Source of the DNA: Prosapia bicincta | Taxonomy: Eukaryota; Arthropoda; Insecta; Hemiptera; Cercopidae | Length of the DNA stretch: 64,000 nucleotides | Assembly (NCBI GenBank): GCA_036971475.1 | Contig: JBAIZL010000002.1 | Coordinates: 128,235,033-128,299,032, forward strand | Direction: 5' to 3' | In this document: piece after piece, positions 21,356 through 33,235 of the stretch | How the letters are laid out: the number at the start of each line of letters is the position of its first letter | Position numbering within the stretch: position 1 is the stretch's first letter | Notes under the pieces: model-generated | The model's input: only the letters and a program-made list of their open reading frames with translations | Databases searched by the model: none | What the model was told of the DNA's origin: nothing | Program-made: the position numbers and the translations under genes

Positions 21356-21651
21356 TTGGCGAGAGGCAGAGGAGGAGGGGAGGGTGTATGTGGTCACAGG
21401 TCATTTTCAAAAACATCCACTTTTAGATTTCCGCTCTCATAGGGTTGACTAATTATTTTGTTCCTTAATAATACTTTTTAATGTATAGTAAAAATAAGAA
21501 AAAATGAAGATAAGGCGTTCATAGAACTATGCTAATAGGATTGTTGAAGGGTTGGGACTGGTAGGCCGTGATTTATGGCTCTGATAAGGGATGACGACAG
21601 TGCCTGATGTTTTATAGATGACGAATACCTAAGATCAAAATGCTAGCTTAT
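21356..21651 (+). mobile_element. MITE family M1, copy 8 (5' truncated)
   Basis: Begins within the family at TTGGCGAGAGGC and runs to TGCTAGCTTA. The tandem arrangement with copy 7 suggests unequal recombination. Confidence 0.8.
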
Positions 21652-21690
21652 AAAATTTGACATATACCATTGCTAAAAATAACAACGTTG

Positions 21691-22040
21691 CCAGCGTTGG
21701 GAATTCCTTACAAGATGACTTGTCACATTATATATCATCTGTCTGTCACACCTACGGCAACAGACTATTGATGGGGTAATTTGTTACTACATTAATTAGT
21801 TTTAAAACATATCTAATTATTGTTTGATGTTCTATTGGCAAATAAGAAAATAACACAAAGAAACTGTTATATTATTGTTGTACTAATGTTTAGAACAATT
21901 ATTTGTTTAATTACAAATCACAGTATCGTGTTGTGAAATGAATCATGTTAGGCATACTAGCAGGCCTAATCTCACACGCATGATGATAAGGAGGTATGGA
22001 CAGTCAGTGGCCGAGGAAGGATGTTTTTACGCAAGGTAGT
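21691..22040 (-). repeat. inverted repeat unit, right arm
   Basis: Complement of 17893-18237 with few differences, for example an inserted ACACAAAGAAA-like change near 21852. Confidence 0.9.
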
Positions 22041-23640
22041 AGAAAAGCGGGTGTAGAGTCACGTTCGGTTTTTAGTTCTGCGCATGCGCTGTCGTTGTAT
22101 TCTTGACTTACACACATGACCTAAACGTACGTAAGTTATATTTTAGTAAGTAATATAAGTATTTACAGATATTAGGTACTAAGTTCATTAAGAAAGAGTG
22201 CACATAAATTATATATGATCCCGTTTCTGCATTGTAATTTTCTGTAAATCTGACGTTTTATGTTAGAAACGTTTTTGGGCTTGACCCTATCATTTTGACC
22301 TGCCTTGGGCCAGGGCTCTTCTCTTCTTCAGTGACATTAGCCCCTCCGCCTATTGGGCAGCCGCTTATGGTGTTTTTTTTTTTTTTATATATTCCAATAA
22401 TTTTCGTTACGATACACAATACCTACAGAGTACCCGGTTGGTTAATTTGTTTATTAAACAGTAATAACTCAAATAAGGATTAAGAAGTAATAAAAAAAAT
22501 AAGTCAATTACTATACTTTGGTTAACAAAGAAAAATTTAATTTTAGTAGCTTTTTATTAAATAATTACAGTTAATATAAATATGTATAAACGTATGACAG
22601 TCACTATATCAAGTGGCAAAATAAAAAGCGAAATTAATTATTAAAATTAATTAATATTTGAAAAAACTATATTAACATCAAGTGGCATCCACTACAAAAT
22701 AACAAACATTGTTTTGTACTTGATTGGATGAATAAAAAAGTATTGTACTAACGATTGAAAATTTGAACAAGATATATAATAAAAAAATGCTTCAAAAGTA
22801 CACACGATAAATGTTTACTCACAATAGGAGACGCAACGCTGCTATCTTGACACTATGACAATTTATAAACTAAAAATGTTTATTCTCGTACAACCAGCAA
22901 TGTTCCCATGTTTAACTTTACAACAAATGCTACATTTTATGTTTCGAATGGTTACGCTTTAGTTTTTCTAATTAAGAAATCTATCCTAACCAGATCCTTT
23001 GTACAGTTATATTTCAATATTGGTATAATATAGATATAGAGGATGGCAACTCAGATATAATTTTAAAATTCCCGTATATTTTCAAAATTTCCCGGCAGAA
23101 TATAATAAAAGTCTCGTTTCTTTTCCGACCTTTTTATGTTTTGTTATTTTTTTAAGTTATAAATCAATAAATTTTAATACAATTTATTTAATTTCCTTCT
23201 TTTAATCGCCAAAAAGTACTCACCCACGAAACTGTTGGGTATTTGGAAAATGACCGTATAGCATACCGGATAATATAAACTACAAATATAATATTCATAA
23301 TTAGGTTTTTTTTGAAGTGAAAACTTTTAAAATGACGCTTACAAAAACTTATTGGTTGAACATTAACACACAATTGAGTCATCTCAAAATGAATTAAATG
23401 AGAACATGATTTCATATAACAGCTGATTTTATATTATATACTATGTTACATTATTTCTTGAAGAAACAATGATTTAATGGTCATTATTTATTCAGATTGT
23501 CGGCTGCGAGATATTAAGCCATGTCTAAAGCATAAACAAAAGGGTTCTGTTGTTATAAGAAATTTTTTAATGGCTCATTAATCAACACAATCGAAACGTT
23601 ATCAGAGTTTGTACAACTACACTAAAACTCTATTGAGATA
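22041..23640. other. AT-rich DNA without recognised gene
   Basis: Short open frames only. A GC-rich patch at 22265-22370 reads like a diverged piece of the repeat seen at 20225-20300. Confidence 0.4.
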
Positions 23641-23641
23641 A

Positions 23642-23842
23642 AAATTATGACCAAATCTATCCTGACTGGATACTTCGTACGTATATTTTAATAAAAATAG
23701 ATATTAATGTTGAATAACATTATTACCAAATCTATCCTGACTGGATACTTCGTACGTATATTTTAATAAAAATAGATATTAATGTTGAATAAAATTATTA
23801 CCAAATCTATCCTGACTGGATACTTCGTACGTATATTTAAAT
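23642..23842. repeat. tandem repeat, 75-bp period, about 2.7 copies
   Basis: The block CCAAATCTATCCTGACTGGA starts at 23651, 23726 and 23801, each followed by TACTTCGTACGTATATTT; copies are almost identical, so the duplication is recent. Confidence 0.95.
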
Positions 23843-24002
23843 GTAGGTATAAAAGGAAGAAAACTCACTATGTAAAAATTAAATTTAACTTTGCCATTTT
23901 TATTCAAAAGACATTTATAAATTTTGTATTATACCTAACCTTACATAACCTATCACAACAAATAAGATTCATTAAAACCAGAGTGTTTCAAGAAAAAAAT
24001 TA

Positions 24003-24075
24003 AAATGGAAATTCGGGATTTGAACCCGTAACTTACGATTACTATGCCTGTACCTTAATCATTAGGCCACGGGTT
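24003..24075 (-). ncRNA. tRNA-like sequence (pseudogene or SINE head)
   Basis: The complement carries an A-box-like TGGCCTAATGATTAAGG and a B-box-like GGTTCAAATCCC with a flanking ACGGG/CCCGA T-stem, spaced as in a tRNA. The anticodon stem does not pair, so it is not a functional tRNA. The A box resembles an arginine tRNA. A tRNA-derived SINE is possible. Confidence 0.5.
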
Positions 24076-24788
24076 TCTACTGATATTGTTGATACAGTTT
24101 CTCTTATTACATTGTGGCTCATAGCTTCCCCTACATTCTCTCCCCTCTCAAGGAACCGAGTTGAAGGTTGCGCATGCGCGTTGTTGAAGATCCTGCACCG
24201 GTCAAAGTCTACTGTGCGAAACGGGTCTGCCAAGTTTTTTTTTTGCCAAGTTGATACCAAAAGTGTAATTTATAAGGGAAAGCTCAAGATGTACAACATA
24301 AAAACCAAAAGTTTTGAGTATATTTCGACTAAATGTAAAACAGGAGAAACGGGATGTTCTGTACCAATAACTTTCATTTCAATAGCAACCTCCTCTCAAG
24401 TCCTGTCAACATTCAATCTAAGCCCCCCCCCCCCAAAAAAAAACCATGTAACAACAAATGTAACACACAGCCGCACATGTTAGGTGTCTGTCCAGTAAAG
24501 CGGCCAGAAAGACCTTCTGGGAAAGGGGCTTCGTTAATGTCATTCTACGGGGACCAAGAAGAAATTATGTAATTTAAATATAACCATTTTACGCCATACT
24601 AATGCTTAAAATTAAACAGAAGTTGGCAACATGTAGTTGTGATTTATTTTCACTTTAAACAGATTTCAAACTAGAAGAGTAGGAAAGGCGGGATATGTTT
24701 AAATCGATTTTGGTTATTGAATTTTGCGTGTTTAGTAAAATTCTATATTAAATCAAAAATTTTGTCTCATCCTATGGTACATATAAAA
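24076..24788. other. no gene recognised
   Basis: Contains a C11-12/A run near 24423-24443 and a stretch at 24232-24300 related to 15594-15655. Open frames at 24112-24483 overlap these low-complexity features and are not supported. Confidence 0.4.
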
Positions 24789-25437
24789 TAGGGATGAGCC
24801 GATACCTAAAGTTTTCGATTCTCAAATATTTCTTTCGATTCTAGATTCTTTCAAGTTGTATAGCCCTACACGATATTCTCTAATAATGAAATTAGTTAAC
24901 ATCTTGGTCATGTGGTGAAGGCTTTTAAAAGCTTCGTTTTAATGTAATGGGATTCACAAAGCGTTCGACCTTGATTTATGTGTAGGAATTTCTGTAAGGG
25001 CGATAAACATATTGGGTAAAAAAATGATTTATTTAAAATTACAAATAGGCCTATGACCTAAAGTTCAAAATTTTAATATAACAGTAATAGCCACTTCAGT
25101 TTGTATACCTGGAGAAAGAGAGGGAGGGAGAGAAAGTAGAGCCCTCCCGAGTTAGAACGGTGACAAACGAACCAGAAATGCTTCCGATCGTCTTTGTTGT
25201 TGGGTCATAAATAATAATAATATTTTCGTGATTTCAAATAGACATTTGCTTTAATCGTTTAATTCATTCAAAGTAACTAATACTTGAATAAGACATGGTT
25301 GATAATTAATTATATTTCCTATAAATTACACTACATACATATTTTAACAGTTGAAAAAACAAAATTCGGAATCGGCCCTTTAATCAATGGAGAATCGACG
25401 ATTCCTGGAATCGAAATTTGAAATCGCCCATCCCTAT
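24789..25437. mobile_element. hAT-like MITE, about 650 bp
   Basis: Ends TAGGGATGAGCCGAT and ATCGCCCATCCCTA are inverted repeats; subterminal GATTCTAGATTC and GAATCGACGATTC motifs repeat near both ends. No transposase inside. The eight-base target duplication is not clear. Confidence 0.6.
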
Positions 25438-26225
25438 TATAAACATTAATGAATATTTGCTGTAGAAAGTTTGTTCATTTGTTCAGTACAGAACCTAACC
25501 TTTTCCAACAGTTCCCGCAAAGACTCAGCTGATAACGAAAGACAGACTAAGACAACTACAGCGAAATATCTGGCATATTACCCTGTCTCCTTCTCATCCT
25601 TTTTCATCGGGCAGGATTCTTCTTGTGACTTACTGACAAGTACAAGTCCTTTCACGCTTAACGAACTCAACATTACGCCTTAAACAACATCTCGTAAATA
25701 CTAGAACCTTCTAGAAGCAAGCGGTTAGAAATTACTGGAACCGGTAAATCGACAAAAAAGGTTTTGATAAACGAGAAGTGAAATGAGAGTAAAATTTATT
25801 TAAACCCCTGTAAAAACATAACAATTGATGCCAGGTGTGGGGTAAGGCAATAAGTAATTAGCACAGTAAGATAGCTGCAAAAAAGTGTGAAATTAATTGA
25901 ACTAAACGTTGAAGACTTAAAACGAGCACTCGAAGAGAGAACTAGATTGTGGTAGCAAGACTGTTTTACAGCAGCGGCTCCGAGATGTTTTAGTGGGAGT
26001 ACGAGAAGTTGTGGATAGATGTTTTGACACGGTTTACGGCAGCAATGAATTGGATAAGAAAATAAAAAGTGGAAAATTCAACTGCTAGTAGAATAAATTA
26101 ATGAAAAATTTAAATGTTTAGAGAACCAATTATTACAAAATATAACTGCTTTGAATAAAGATTTAATCTAAAATTCAAGAGACGTTAAAGGATTACTCGT
26201 CCAGTGAGTTAAGGAAAAGGTTAAC
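25438..26225. other. no gene recognised
   Basis: A 70-codon frame at 25471-25683 has no recognisable feature. Confidence 0.35.
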
Positions 26226-26727
26226 TTAAGGTGACCATATTTGTAATGACCTCAAAGCGGGACACACATTAGGAGGGTCAGCCCCCCCGCCGATACCGTG
26301 TGAAAGATATTTTCTAAATTGACACATCTAACCGTCCTAAACTCATTATTCTATCTATTTTAGCACTTAAATTTACTGAAATAAGCATAGGAAAAACTTT
26401 ACTGTTCAGGTAGTAAAAGTAGCACAATTACACTAATCGAACCATCAGTTAAATTAATTTATTATTAACGAAACAAACAAAAATACACATTTACCAATTG
26501 AAAATATTGTAAGTTACACAGTAAATTCAACTGAATGAAGTGTACTGTCCGACAGCGAGGAGAAAATAATTGGAAAACTATGTAGACAAGTTTGTGAAAC
26601 ACCTTCTTTTACCAGACTTGTAAAAAGGTTAATTGGCAAATTGGTAAAGTTTAAATTGTCAATGCAATCTCAACACATTTCATATAAAAAACAAGAGTAC
26701 AGTAAGTATGTCCACTAGCCTACACGT

Positions 26728-27369
26728 TCACTCATTGGCATACGTTTTTGATGAATGTATGTCTTTAAGAAGAGCTGGTTCCCCTTTTATTTTGTCATGA
26801 GACTTATCACAAGTTGGCCCAACATTGTACTTCAGCATAAGCATTGCTCTTAAAGTTAGAACGTTCAATTGAGATTTATTTTCAGTCCATATATTGTTCA
26901 TGTTAGTAAACACTCGTTCAATTGGAGCATTATATCCTGACAGACACAGAAGCAACTCAGAGATGTAACGTAAGTTTTCGTAAGGAATGTTCTTTTGTTC
27001 AAAATGGAGGAATACTTCTACCAATTTTTGATCGATCGAAGTTTTCAGCTCATACCCTTCTGATAACTTTTCATTTGTGGCATATTTTTTTAGACAGTTT
27101 ACTTCATTAAACAGTTTGTTGTCATCAATAATGACTGATTTCAGCAAGTTTGATAACACTTCTGCTCCGTTTATCACCGACTCCCATGCTGGTGCTTCTC
27201 TCAAACTAAAGCAAGACAAGGTTTCCAAGGATTGAAAGTGGCAAGCCCATTCATTAAGATACCTAACAGATGTCTCATGAAACACCTGTATTGCATTCAA
27301 AATAAAAGTTTTATCAAGCACATCCTCATTGTTCTCCAGACAAGATTTAACTGACATTGGAAGGAACAA
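26728..27369 (-). pseudogene. hAT transposase, C-terminal part with dimerisation domain
   Basis: A 213-codon frame, directly downstream of and continuing the protein at 27424-27852. The C-terminal hAT dimerisation signature is clear at residues about 150-185: LLCLSGYNAPIERVFTNMNN followed by LNVLTLRAMLMLKYN. Earlier, a Phe/Leu-rich helical region including SVRYLNEWACHFQSLE belongs to the insertion domain. A stop and frameshift around 27370-27424 separate it from the upstream part. DDE chemistry cannot be complete here. Probably a degenerate ZBED-like hAT transposase. Confidence 0.88.
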
Positions 27370-27423
27370 ACTGTTCTTCCTCTAAACATATTTCTCTCTC
27401 AAATCGGCTAAAATCAATGCAAC

Positions 27424-27960
27424 TTAAACTGCACTGATATTTGGACCTTCCGCCTTCAGTACTGCATCATGAAAAATCGCTGACTGGCTATGAATAAAAT
27501 TTAACCAAAGTTCTGCAGCTGGGTTCTCAAAAAAATCTTTGATAAGTCTAGGACACTTTTCGTTGGTCAAAAAGTACTCTTTGAGAGGCAAAAAGAGCTG
27601 GAGCACCCACTCCACAGCTGGCATCAAAGCAAGCCATCTTGTTTTGCTGTAGCCTAGGAGTTTGTGATATTGTACAGAGGCTTCCTCGCAAAATTCCTTA
27701 AACTTCTCTACCCGTACTGTATATAAATAAAAATGAGAGTACACTTTCCCAATTATAGCTTCAACATCCACAGGCAGTTCATCTGCAGCTATTTGTATCA
27801 CAATGTGAATTATATGGGATGCACAACCAATGCCAATAATGTCTTTATTCAAAGAGTCTTCGAATTCTCTAGAACAGGGTGTTCTCTAGAACAGAGAAAT
27901 GACCAATTGGATTTGGATAAACGCTTTGTCATGCTTAACGTTAGGTGTACAAACACTCCT
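27424..27960 (-). pseudogene. hAT transposase, central part
   Basis: The frame from 27852 encodes NKDIIGIGCASHIIHIVIQ, then ELPVDVEAIIGKVYSHFYLYTVRVEKF, HKLLGYSKTRWLALMPAVEWVL and LPLKEYF. In hAT transposases the C-x-x-H segment and the L-x-x-x-x-T-R-W block follow the second catalytic Asp. Upstream of 27852 the frame breaks; a related segment ends near 27960. It joins the C-terminal part at 26728-27369 after a frameshift. Inactive. Confidence 0.85.
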
Positions 27961-28329
27961 ATTACCAATATCTCATGTGAGGAGTTCCAAAATAGAGATA
28001 CTTCGGCATCTGCAGTTATGAAGACTAGAACAGAGCGGTGTCCCAACATTAGAAGGAAAGATGGCTTGTGAGAGCTACAAAACGCTTTGATTAATAGGTA
28101 ATCACCACCAAACAAGCTTTACATGTTGTGTTTGCTGTTACATGGATATGCTCTGAAAGTGCTGTAGACAGTACCAGTGTCAGAAAGGATGGATTACAAT
28201 GAGATCATCAAATCATAGGAGATCATCCGGCTGTGGATTTTGAATAACTTACTCAGACACCTAAGTCGGATTTGTGTTGTAAATGGGGAGACAACATCCT
28301 GGACGATGTAAGAAATAGTAAAGAAGGGG

Positions 28330-28690
28330 TTGGGCGCTTTAAAAGGCTGGAAGAACAAAATTCACTATTGGAGAGGAGGTTTGGCCACACCTGGAGCAGC
28401 TGTATCGCTCTCAATTAAAAAACCAGATTCAAAATTCAAAAGAAACTCTCCAAGAATATGAGGCTTATATTGCCTTGTTAGTGAGGGAAGCTCTCCCATT
28501 GGTGATGAATGATGTTTATGAGAGTTAAGCAATCGAAAAATTCCTCATTGGACTTCAAGAGCTTGAGATACAACAGGCAGTTAAGCTCTGCCAAACAAAC
28601 TATGAACAACGCATGGAGGCTATGGAGGCACACTTTGAAAAACCGGAAAGGAGAAATTCACTAGTGGAGCTGTGAGTAACCAGGAGAACC
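28330..28690 (+). pseudogene. Gypsy-type LTR retrotransposon gag fragment
   Basis: In one frame with a single stop: VWPHLEQLYRSQLKNQ, ETLQEYEAYIALLVREA, LPLVMNDVYES, then IEKFLIGLQELEIQQAVKL. This follows the retrotransposon gag capsid pattern, where E-x-L-x-E-Y-x-x-x-I-x-x-L-V is followed by I-x-x-F-I-x-G-L-x-D-x-x-L-Q. It belongs to the same decayed element as the pol remnants at 29200-30100. Multiple stops and indels make it nonfunctional. No LTRs were recognised. Confidence 0.7.
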
Positions 28691-29194
28691 TACGAGCAAA
28701 AGATCGGGCTGAGCGGCAGAACAAGATCTAATAGAAAAACTAAAAACATGTTAATGGAAAGGCTCAACTATCAAGAGCCACTATAAGAAGGCATTACATT
28801 CTACCATTATAGGTGCGTCACTTGCAAGAAACTAGAATGGCCTATGTGTAGATGACATGATGGATGGACGATAAAAAAATCTGCTCATAAATACCAGTGC
28901 AACTATAATCATCGGTATCCAGATTTAACTTTAGTACATTTAATACCTTTAGTCATTAAGATTTCAGGAATGAAATGAACACAACAGACTGCTACAGGGA
29001 AAACTGCACATGTCTAAAAAGAAACAGTTGCCTCATTTCAAATCGGAGAGGGGTGGGGTTGCAGTTTTTTTCCAATGGGTTTTAGCGATCAGTTTTGATG
29101 AAGTGATAATAAAAATGAATATCATGGCTAAAGTTGACCTCAGAAAAAAAATATCGACTATCAGGAGGTCCTACTGTGTAGACAAAATCAGTCA

Positions 29195-30110
29195 GCACGA
29201 GTGATCTTATTAGAAGACACCATGGTTCTGCCTCAGGGCATAGCTACAACAGATGAGATTATTCCTACGGGCCAAACAATGTTACAAGAACTGAACTGGA
29301 ATGATGAGAGCCTCAGCCACGGTATCCTAGTAGCAAGAATACTAAACATAACTCGAAAAAAACTCCCTGCATGTCTGAGGAATATGAATGGCTATCCTGT
29401 TACATTGAAGAAAGCCAGTCTACCTCGAGCTTGTTTAACAGTTTCTTTATTGGTCCAATAGATAAAGTAGGAAGTAAGAAGTTTCCTGAAAAACTGGTAA
29501 CCTTCATAAGGAATGCTTAACAAGAACTTACATCGGAGCAAAGTAATGAAATGAGGGAAATGATAACTAGATATCAAGACGTGTATGACATTGAGAGCTG
29601 TCCTAGAGGGAGAATTGATATAGTCCAGTCCTTCATTGATATTGGAGACATCAAGCCCATCCATCAGGTCCCTAGAAAATTACCTCTACTGAAACATAAT
29701 TAATCATCAAAGAAGTGGAGTGTAACGGTGTCCTAGAACCAAAAAAGATTCATTGTAAAAAACCAGCACTTCCATGTTGTACTGTTGAAGGAGAAAGGAT
29801 TGTCCAGATTCTGCATGGATTTAATTATTTAGCAATGTAACCAAGAAGGACAGTTATCCCTTACCCTAGGTAGACAACACCATAGACAACCTTTTCAATC
29901 GGAACAGGAATATGGCATTTGAATGTAAAGCCATTTGCCCTCTGCAACGCCCCTTTCAAGAGGCGTATGAAAAGTATTTCAAGAGAGTTATCATGACAAA
30001 CCTGTCTAGTTTACCTGAACTACATAGTTGTAATCTGCAAGTCCTTAAAGCACCATTAGAAAATTATTTAGAGAAAATACTGAACAAAATTTGAGGTAGA
30101 TATTGAAGCA
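29195..30110 (+). pseudogene. Gypsy-type retrotransposon pol fragment
   Basis: Several overlapping broken frames. 29204-29460 encodes DTMVLPQGIATTDEIIP and SHGILVARILNITR, a protease-to-RT linker pattern of Gypsy elements. 29540-29700 encodes MITRYQDVYD, IDIGDIKPIHQVPRKLPLLK, the conserved run-up to the reverse transcriptase. 29890-29960 gives GIWHLNVKPFALCNAPFQE, corresponding to the FGLCNAP block. The sequence between them, including the YVDD-type box, is deleted. The element is long dead. Confidence 0.75.
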
Positions 30111-30114
30111 GCTA

Positions 30115-31184
30115 CTGTGTGATCAGAAGGGACTCCTAGTCATTGTTAAAGATGTGGATCATTTCCATAAGTATTTGAACCTCAGTAGGTTTCTTTTAAG
30201 GATTGATCATGGTACATTAGTTTGGTTACATACGTTCAAACCTCTAGAAAGTTAGATTGCTTGACGCATTGAAAGGCTCCAAATGAGTATGAATGTGAGT
30301 TGACACGACAGCTCTAGCCCTAGCCATGGACATGCCGACGTGCTTCCACGAAGATCGTGCAAACATCATTGCTAGGATTATAAACACAATCGTTTAAACT
30401 CTTCTACATATAAGTATTGAAATCTTATTCAATCTAAATATTTATTTTTATACTCAATCCTTATATTCGCTCAACCTCACATTTTAATTATTTCAACTTG
30501 AGTAGTTCATATTTAAACTCAATTGTACTTTGGTTAACCTAATCATTTTGTTTAGCAAATGCTCTTGTTTTATCAATATTATAAAGTGATTTATTCGCTA
30601 GGGAAACCTGTAATATATTCTCATTTTTTAGTGATAATTTCAGTAATATTTTTGTTCCAAGTTATTAGTGAACATTTTCCACTGCACACGGCATCGCTAC
30701 AATAAACTTCCTAGAACAAGTGTGCAACACTTTTGGTGATTCATTTTTTAAAAAATTTTCAATACACTGTAATTAATTAGTCACATTGTTTAATTCAGCG
30801 AATTTATCAGTTTACTTGTTTTATTTAAATTAGTATGCTCATAATCTTTTTTGTATAGCAAAGCTTCAGGCAGCTCAACATACCTTTTCATTTCTATCTG
30901 TACGATCTTCTGGGAAATTCAAAATAAATCTAACTTTTTTCTTTAGATGCTGTGGATGTGGACCACAAAATTAAAAACACGATGAAGTTAATATTTTACC
31001 CTTGTAATATGGGGCTACTTTGTGTGCAGCTCTCAGGGCTTTTTTACACAAATGGAATTTAGTAAAAGGCAATAAAATAAGTATGAATCATTTAGATGCA
31101 GTACAGTTACAAATATGTAAGATAGGACATAAATTAGTATGAGCTTAGGGAAACTGAATATGTTACCAAATTATAGTATTTGAA
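30115..31184. other. AT-rich DNA without recognised gene
   Basis: No coding or repeat feature recognised; it could hold remains of the retrotransposon's 3' part. Confidence 0.4.
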
Positions 31185-31290
31185 TTTTGTAGCCCATTGC
31201 GTTAGGTGAAACTAAATCTACATTAGTTTATGACTATCCGAACTTTAATTTACAGACTAGTCATAAACTAATGTAAAAGTGATTGAATAG
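31185..31290. repeat. PLE pseudo-LTR palindrome fragment
   Basis: CATTAGTTTATGACTATCCG near 31221-31240 and its inverse at 31257-31275; the flanks TTGAATTTTGTAGCCCATT also occur (complemented) beside the PLE arms at 35.2, 37.3 and 61.1 kb. Confidence 0.7.
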
Positions 31291-31629
31291 TATCAAATTG
31301 AACACAAAAAACCAAGGTAAACATAAAATAGTAAAAACACTGATATTATTAAGAAACAAAAATATTTTCATGAATGGTATAACATATGACACAAACAACA
31401 GCTTGATGTACAAAAACAAAAATGTCTCGACCATCAAACTGTCAAGAGGTCACTTTTAACAATTAGTAGAACATATCAATTTCTTTTCCTGAATGAACTT
31501 TAGTTCTCTCTCTTACACAATGAATTTGGGGGGCTGTTACAATGTACAAAATGTATACATTTTGTTGAAGAAAATTCATATTTATATTACCTCCTTTAAT
31601 GATGTGATTGAAGCCAATAACTGATGCAT

Positions 31630-32010
31630 CAGTTGCTACAGAAATATACACATGTTGCATCAGTTATACAGATATACACAAGAATGCTTACTAAACCATG
31701 TAATAATAAATTGTACTCGAACGATGATTAATGCCAAGTCTATTATTTTAATATTAATATTTCAAATAAACTCGGCATTGATCATTGTCTGAGTTCAATT
31801 TATTGTTAAAATTGCACGCTGTTAGAAGCTAAACCCATTTAAACCTTATAATGTTTATGTGGTTGTACTGTATGCTAGATTATTTATACTGTCCTATTGA
31901 TGAAAGTTTCTTACATTTCTGTCTGATTACACAAACATTCAAGAATACTTCATCTTATTATAGTGACTATGTAGTTGTAGCACTAGGTTATTAAATTTCT
32001 TCTATTAGCT
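31630..32010 (+). repeat. diverged tandem repeat block
   Basis: Repeated motif order (catgcatcag-like, ATTACAGAAATATACA, AGAATGCT, TTATAATGTTTATGTGGTTG, ATTATTTATAC) recurs here two to three times and again at 33300-33500 and 33780-33900, with a period near 100-150 bp. Confidence 0.5.
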
Positions 32011-32354
32011 CACACTCTCCTGATCTTGTACAAATTTTCGATCATTAATAAAATACGTTTTTAATCATCGAATCAAGTTCAAGTACATTTTGACTAGCTT
32101 ATATTGGATGACAATTGATATTAATAGAGTTTTTTCAAATATTTATTCAATACTTAAATTATAAAAATTTGGTGGTTTAGCCAGATTCAAACTGTGAATC
32201 TTCATGCACCAACTTTTCAATATCTAGAAATATAATTCTCAAAGATATATATATGAAAGTTTCCCCCATCTGGTTGTTGTCGAGACCTCCATTGTACAAC
32301 CTTAAACTGTTGTAATGGTTACTACACAATATCATAAATAGTGTTCCAGGGTAA
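32011..32354 (+). repeat. dispersed repeat R, left half
   Basis: Matches 2515-2700 and 19990-20158. Interrupted at 32354 by a coding insert, resuming at about 33236. Confidence 0.7.
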
Positions 32355-33070
32355 AAAATGATTGAAATGAATAAAATAAACAAACTGGAAATAAACAAAA
32401 AATGCGAAAAGAAACTACAACTCAACGAAAGCGGCAATTAGTAAAAGAAAAGCAAGAGCGCCAGGAAAAGTTTCCAAAAGAAACAGAAGCTAAGAGCATA
32501 CCCCTAGACAAACGAAATAGAATATTATAGGATGCGTCTCAAATGCAGTGTGAAACTCAAATACCTGATCGTCAAAGACATGCAATATTATTAAAAAATT
32601 ATGCTCAAGAACAACGCGAATTATGATTACTAGATCTACAAGGTGGACAAGGACTATTAATGGAAAATGAAAATGAAGAATGCGAAGCTTGCAAAGAAAA
32701 TGAATGTATTCAGCATTCACAAGCCCTGAGAAGAGTAAACACACAAATTGCTACATTCAAAAAAACCATAAACACATTGAGACAGAACCTGCGAATTCTG
32801 TAAAAAACGATGCTATCCCAATGTAATCACAAAATGGTATTTGACAGAACAGAAAACGTATTTACTGCATGAATTGAGAAACAAGCCAATTCTTCTACTG
32901 TGTCATTGATGTAAAATCACTTCAACAGCAATAAGGATCATTCGCCGCCGAAGGCATATTGGAACAATTTAGATTCTGGCCATATATCAAGAGAGCTGGA
33001 AGAGTTGACTCAGGTTGAAATACGGTTACTAGCGAGAATCAAACCATTTATAAAAATCATCAGCTAAATA
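32355..33070 (+). pseudogene. Helitron-like protein N-terminal fragment
   Basis: Broken frames read in order: a highly charged ERQEKFPKETEAK / DKRNRIL segment, an LLKNYAQEQREL segment, then an acidic Cys-containing stretch (ENEECEACKENEC), a CKKRCYPN-like zinc-finger trace, and near 32950-33060 NNLDSGHISRELEELTQVEI followed by RLLARIKPFI. The last pattern (E-L-x-x-L-T-x-V-E-x-x-L-I-A-R) is the conserved block preceding the Rep domain in Helitron-like proteins. The Rep HUH motif and helicase are absent. At least five stops or frameshifts. It sits inside repeat R, so R may be part of the Helitron or its target. Confidence 0.6.
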
Positions 33071-33235
33071 GTAACAAACAAAAATAGTAGTCTAAATTCA
33101 TATACCGTATAAAAAGGAGAATGGAAAATTTTAAGGAAATTCGCTTTATATTTTGTCACTTAATATTGTGATTCTGTCATATGTATAAACATATTTATAT
33201 GAATTATAATTATATAATAAAAAGTAACTAACATA

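Larger units (their letters stand above)
26226..28115 (-). mobile_element. hAT element remnant
   Basis: The left edge reads TTAAGGTGACCATATTTG followed by GCGGGACAC, resembling the G-G-T-G-A-C-C-A-T-A ends of a common hAT group. The transposase pseudogene at 26728-27960 lies on the minus strand. The right end was not found and may have been removed by the adjacent Gypsy remnant. Confidence 0.5.

Noticed and set aside
24003..24075. Functional tRNA gene
   Set aside because: A and B boxes are present, but the anticodon arm does not pair; kept only as tRNA-like.
24112..24572. Overlapping frames of 123 and 72 codons
   Set aside because: They run through a C/A homopolymer and show no motif or codon pattern.
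25471..25683. 70-codon frame
   Set aside because: No recognisable domain and no support from neighbours.
27733..28115. Plus- and minus-strand frames overlapping the hAT pseudogene
   Set aside because: The plus-strand frame is antisense shadow; the minus-strand frame at 27849-28115 is in the wrong frame for the conserved hAT segments.
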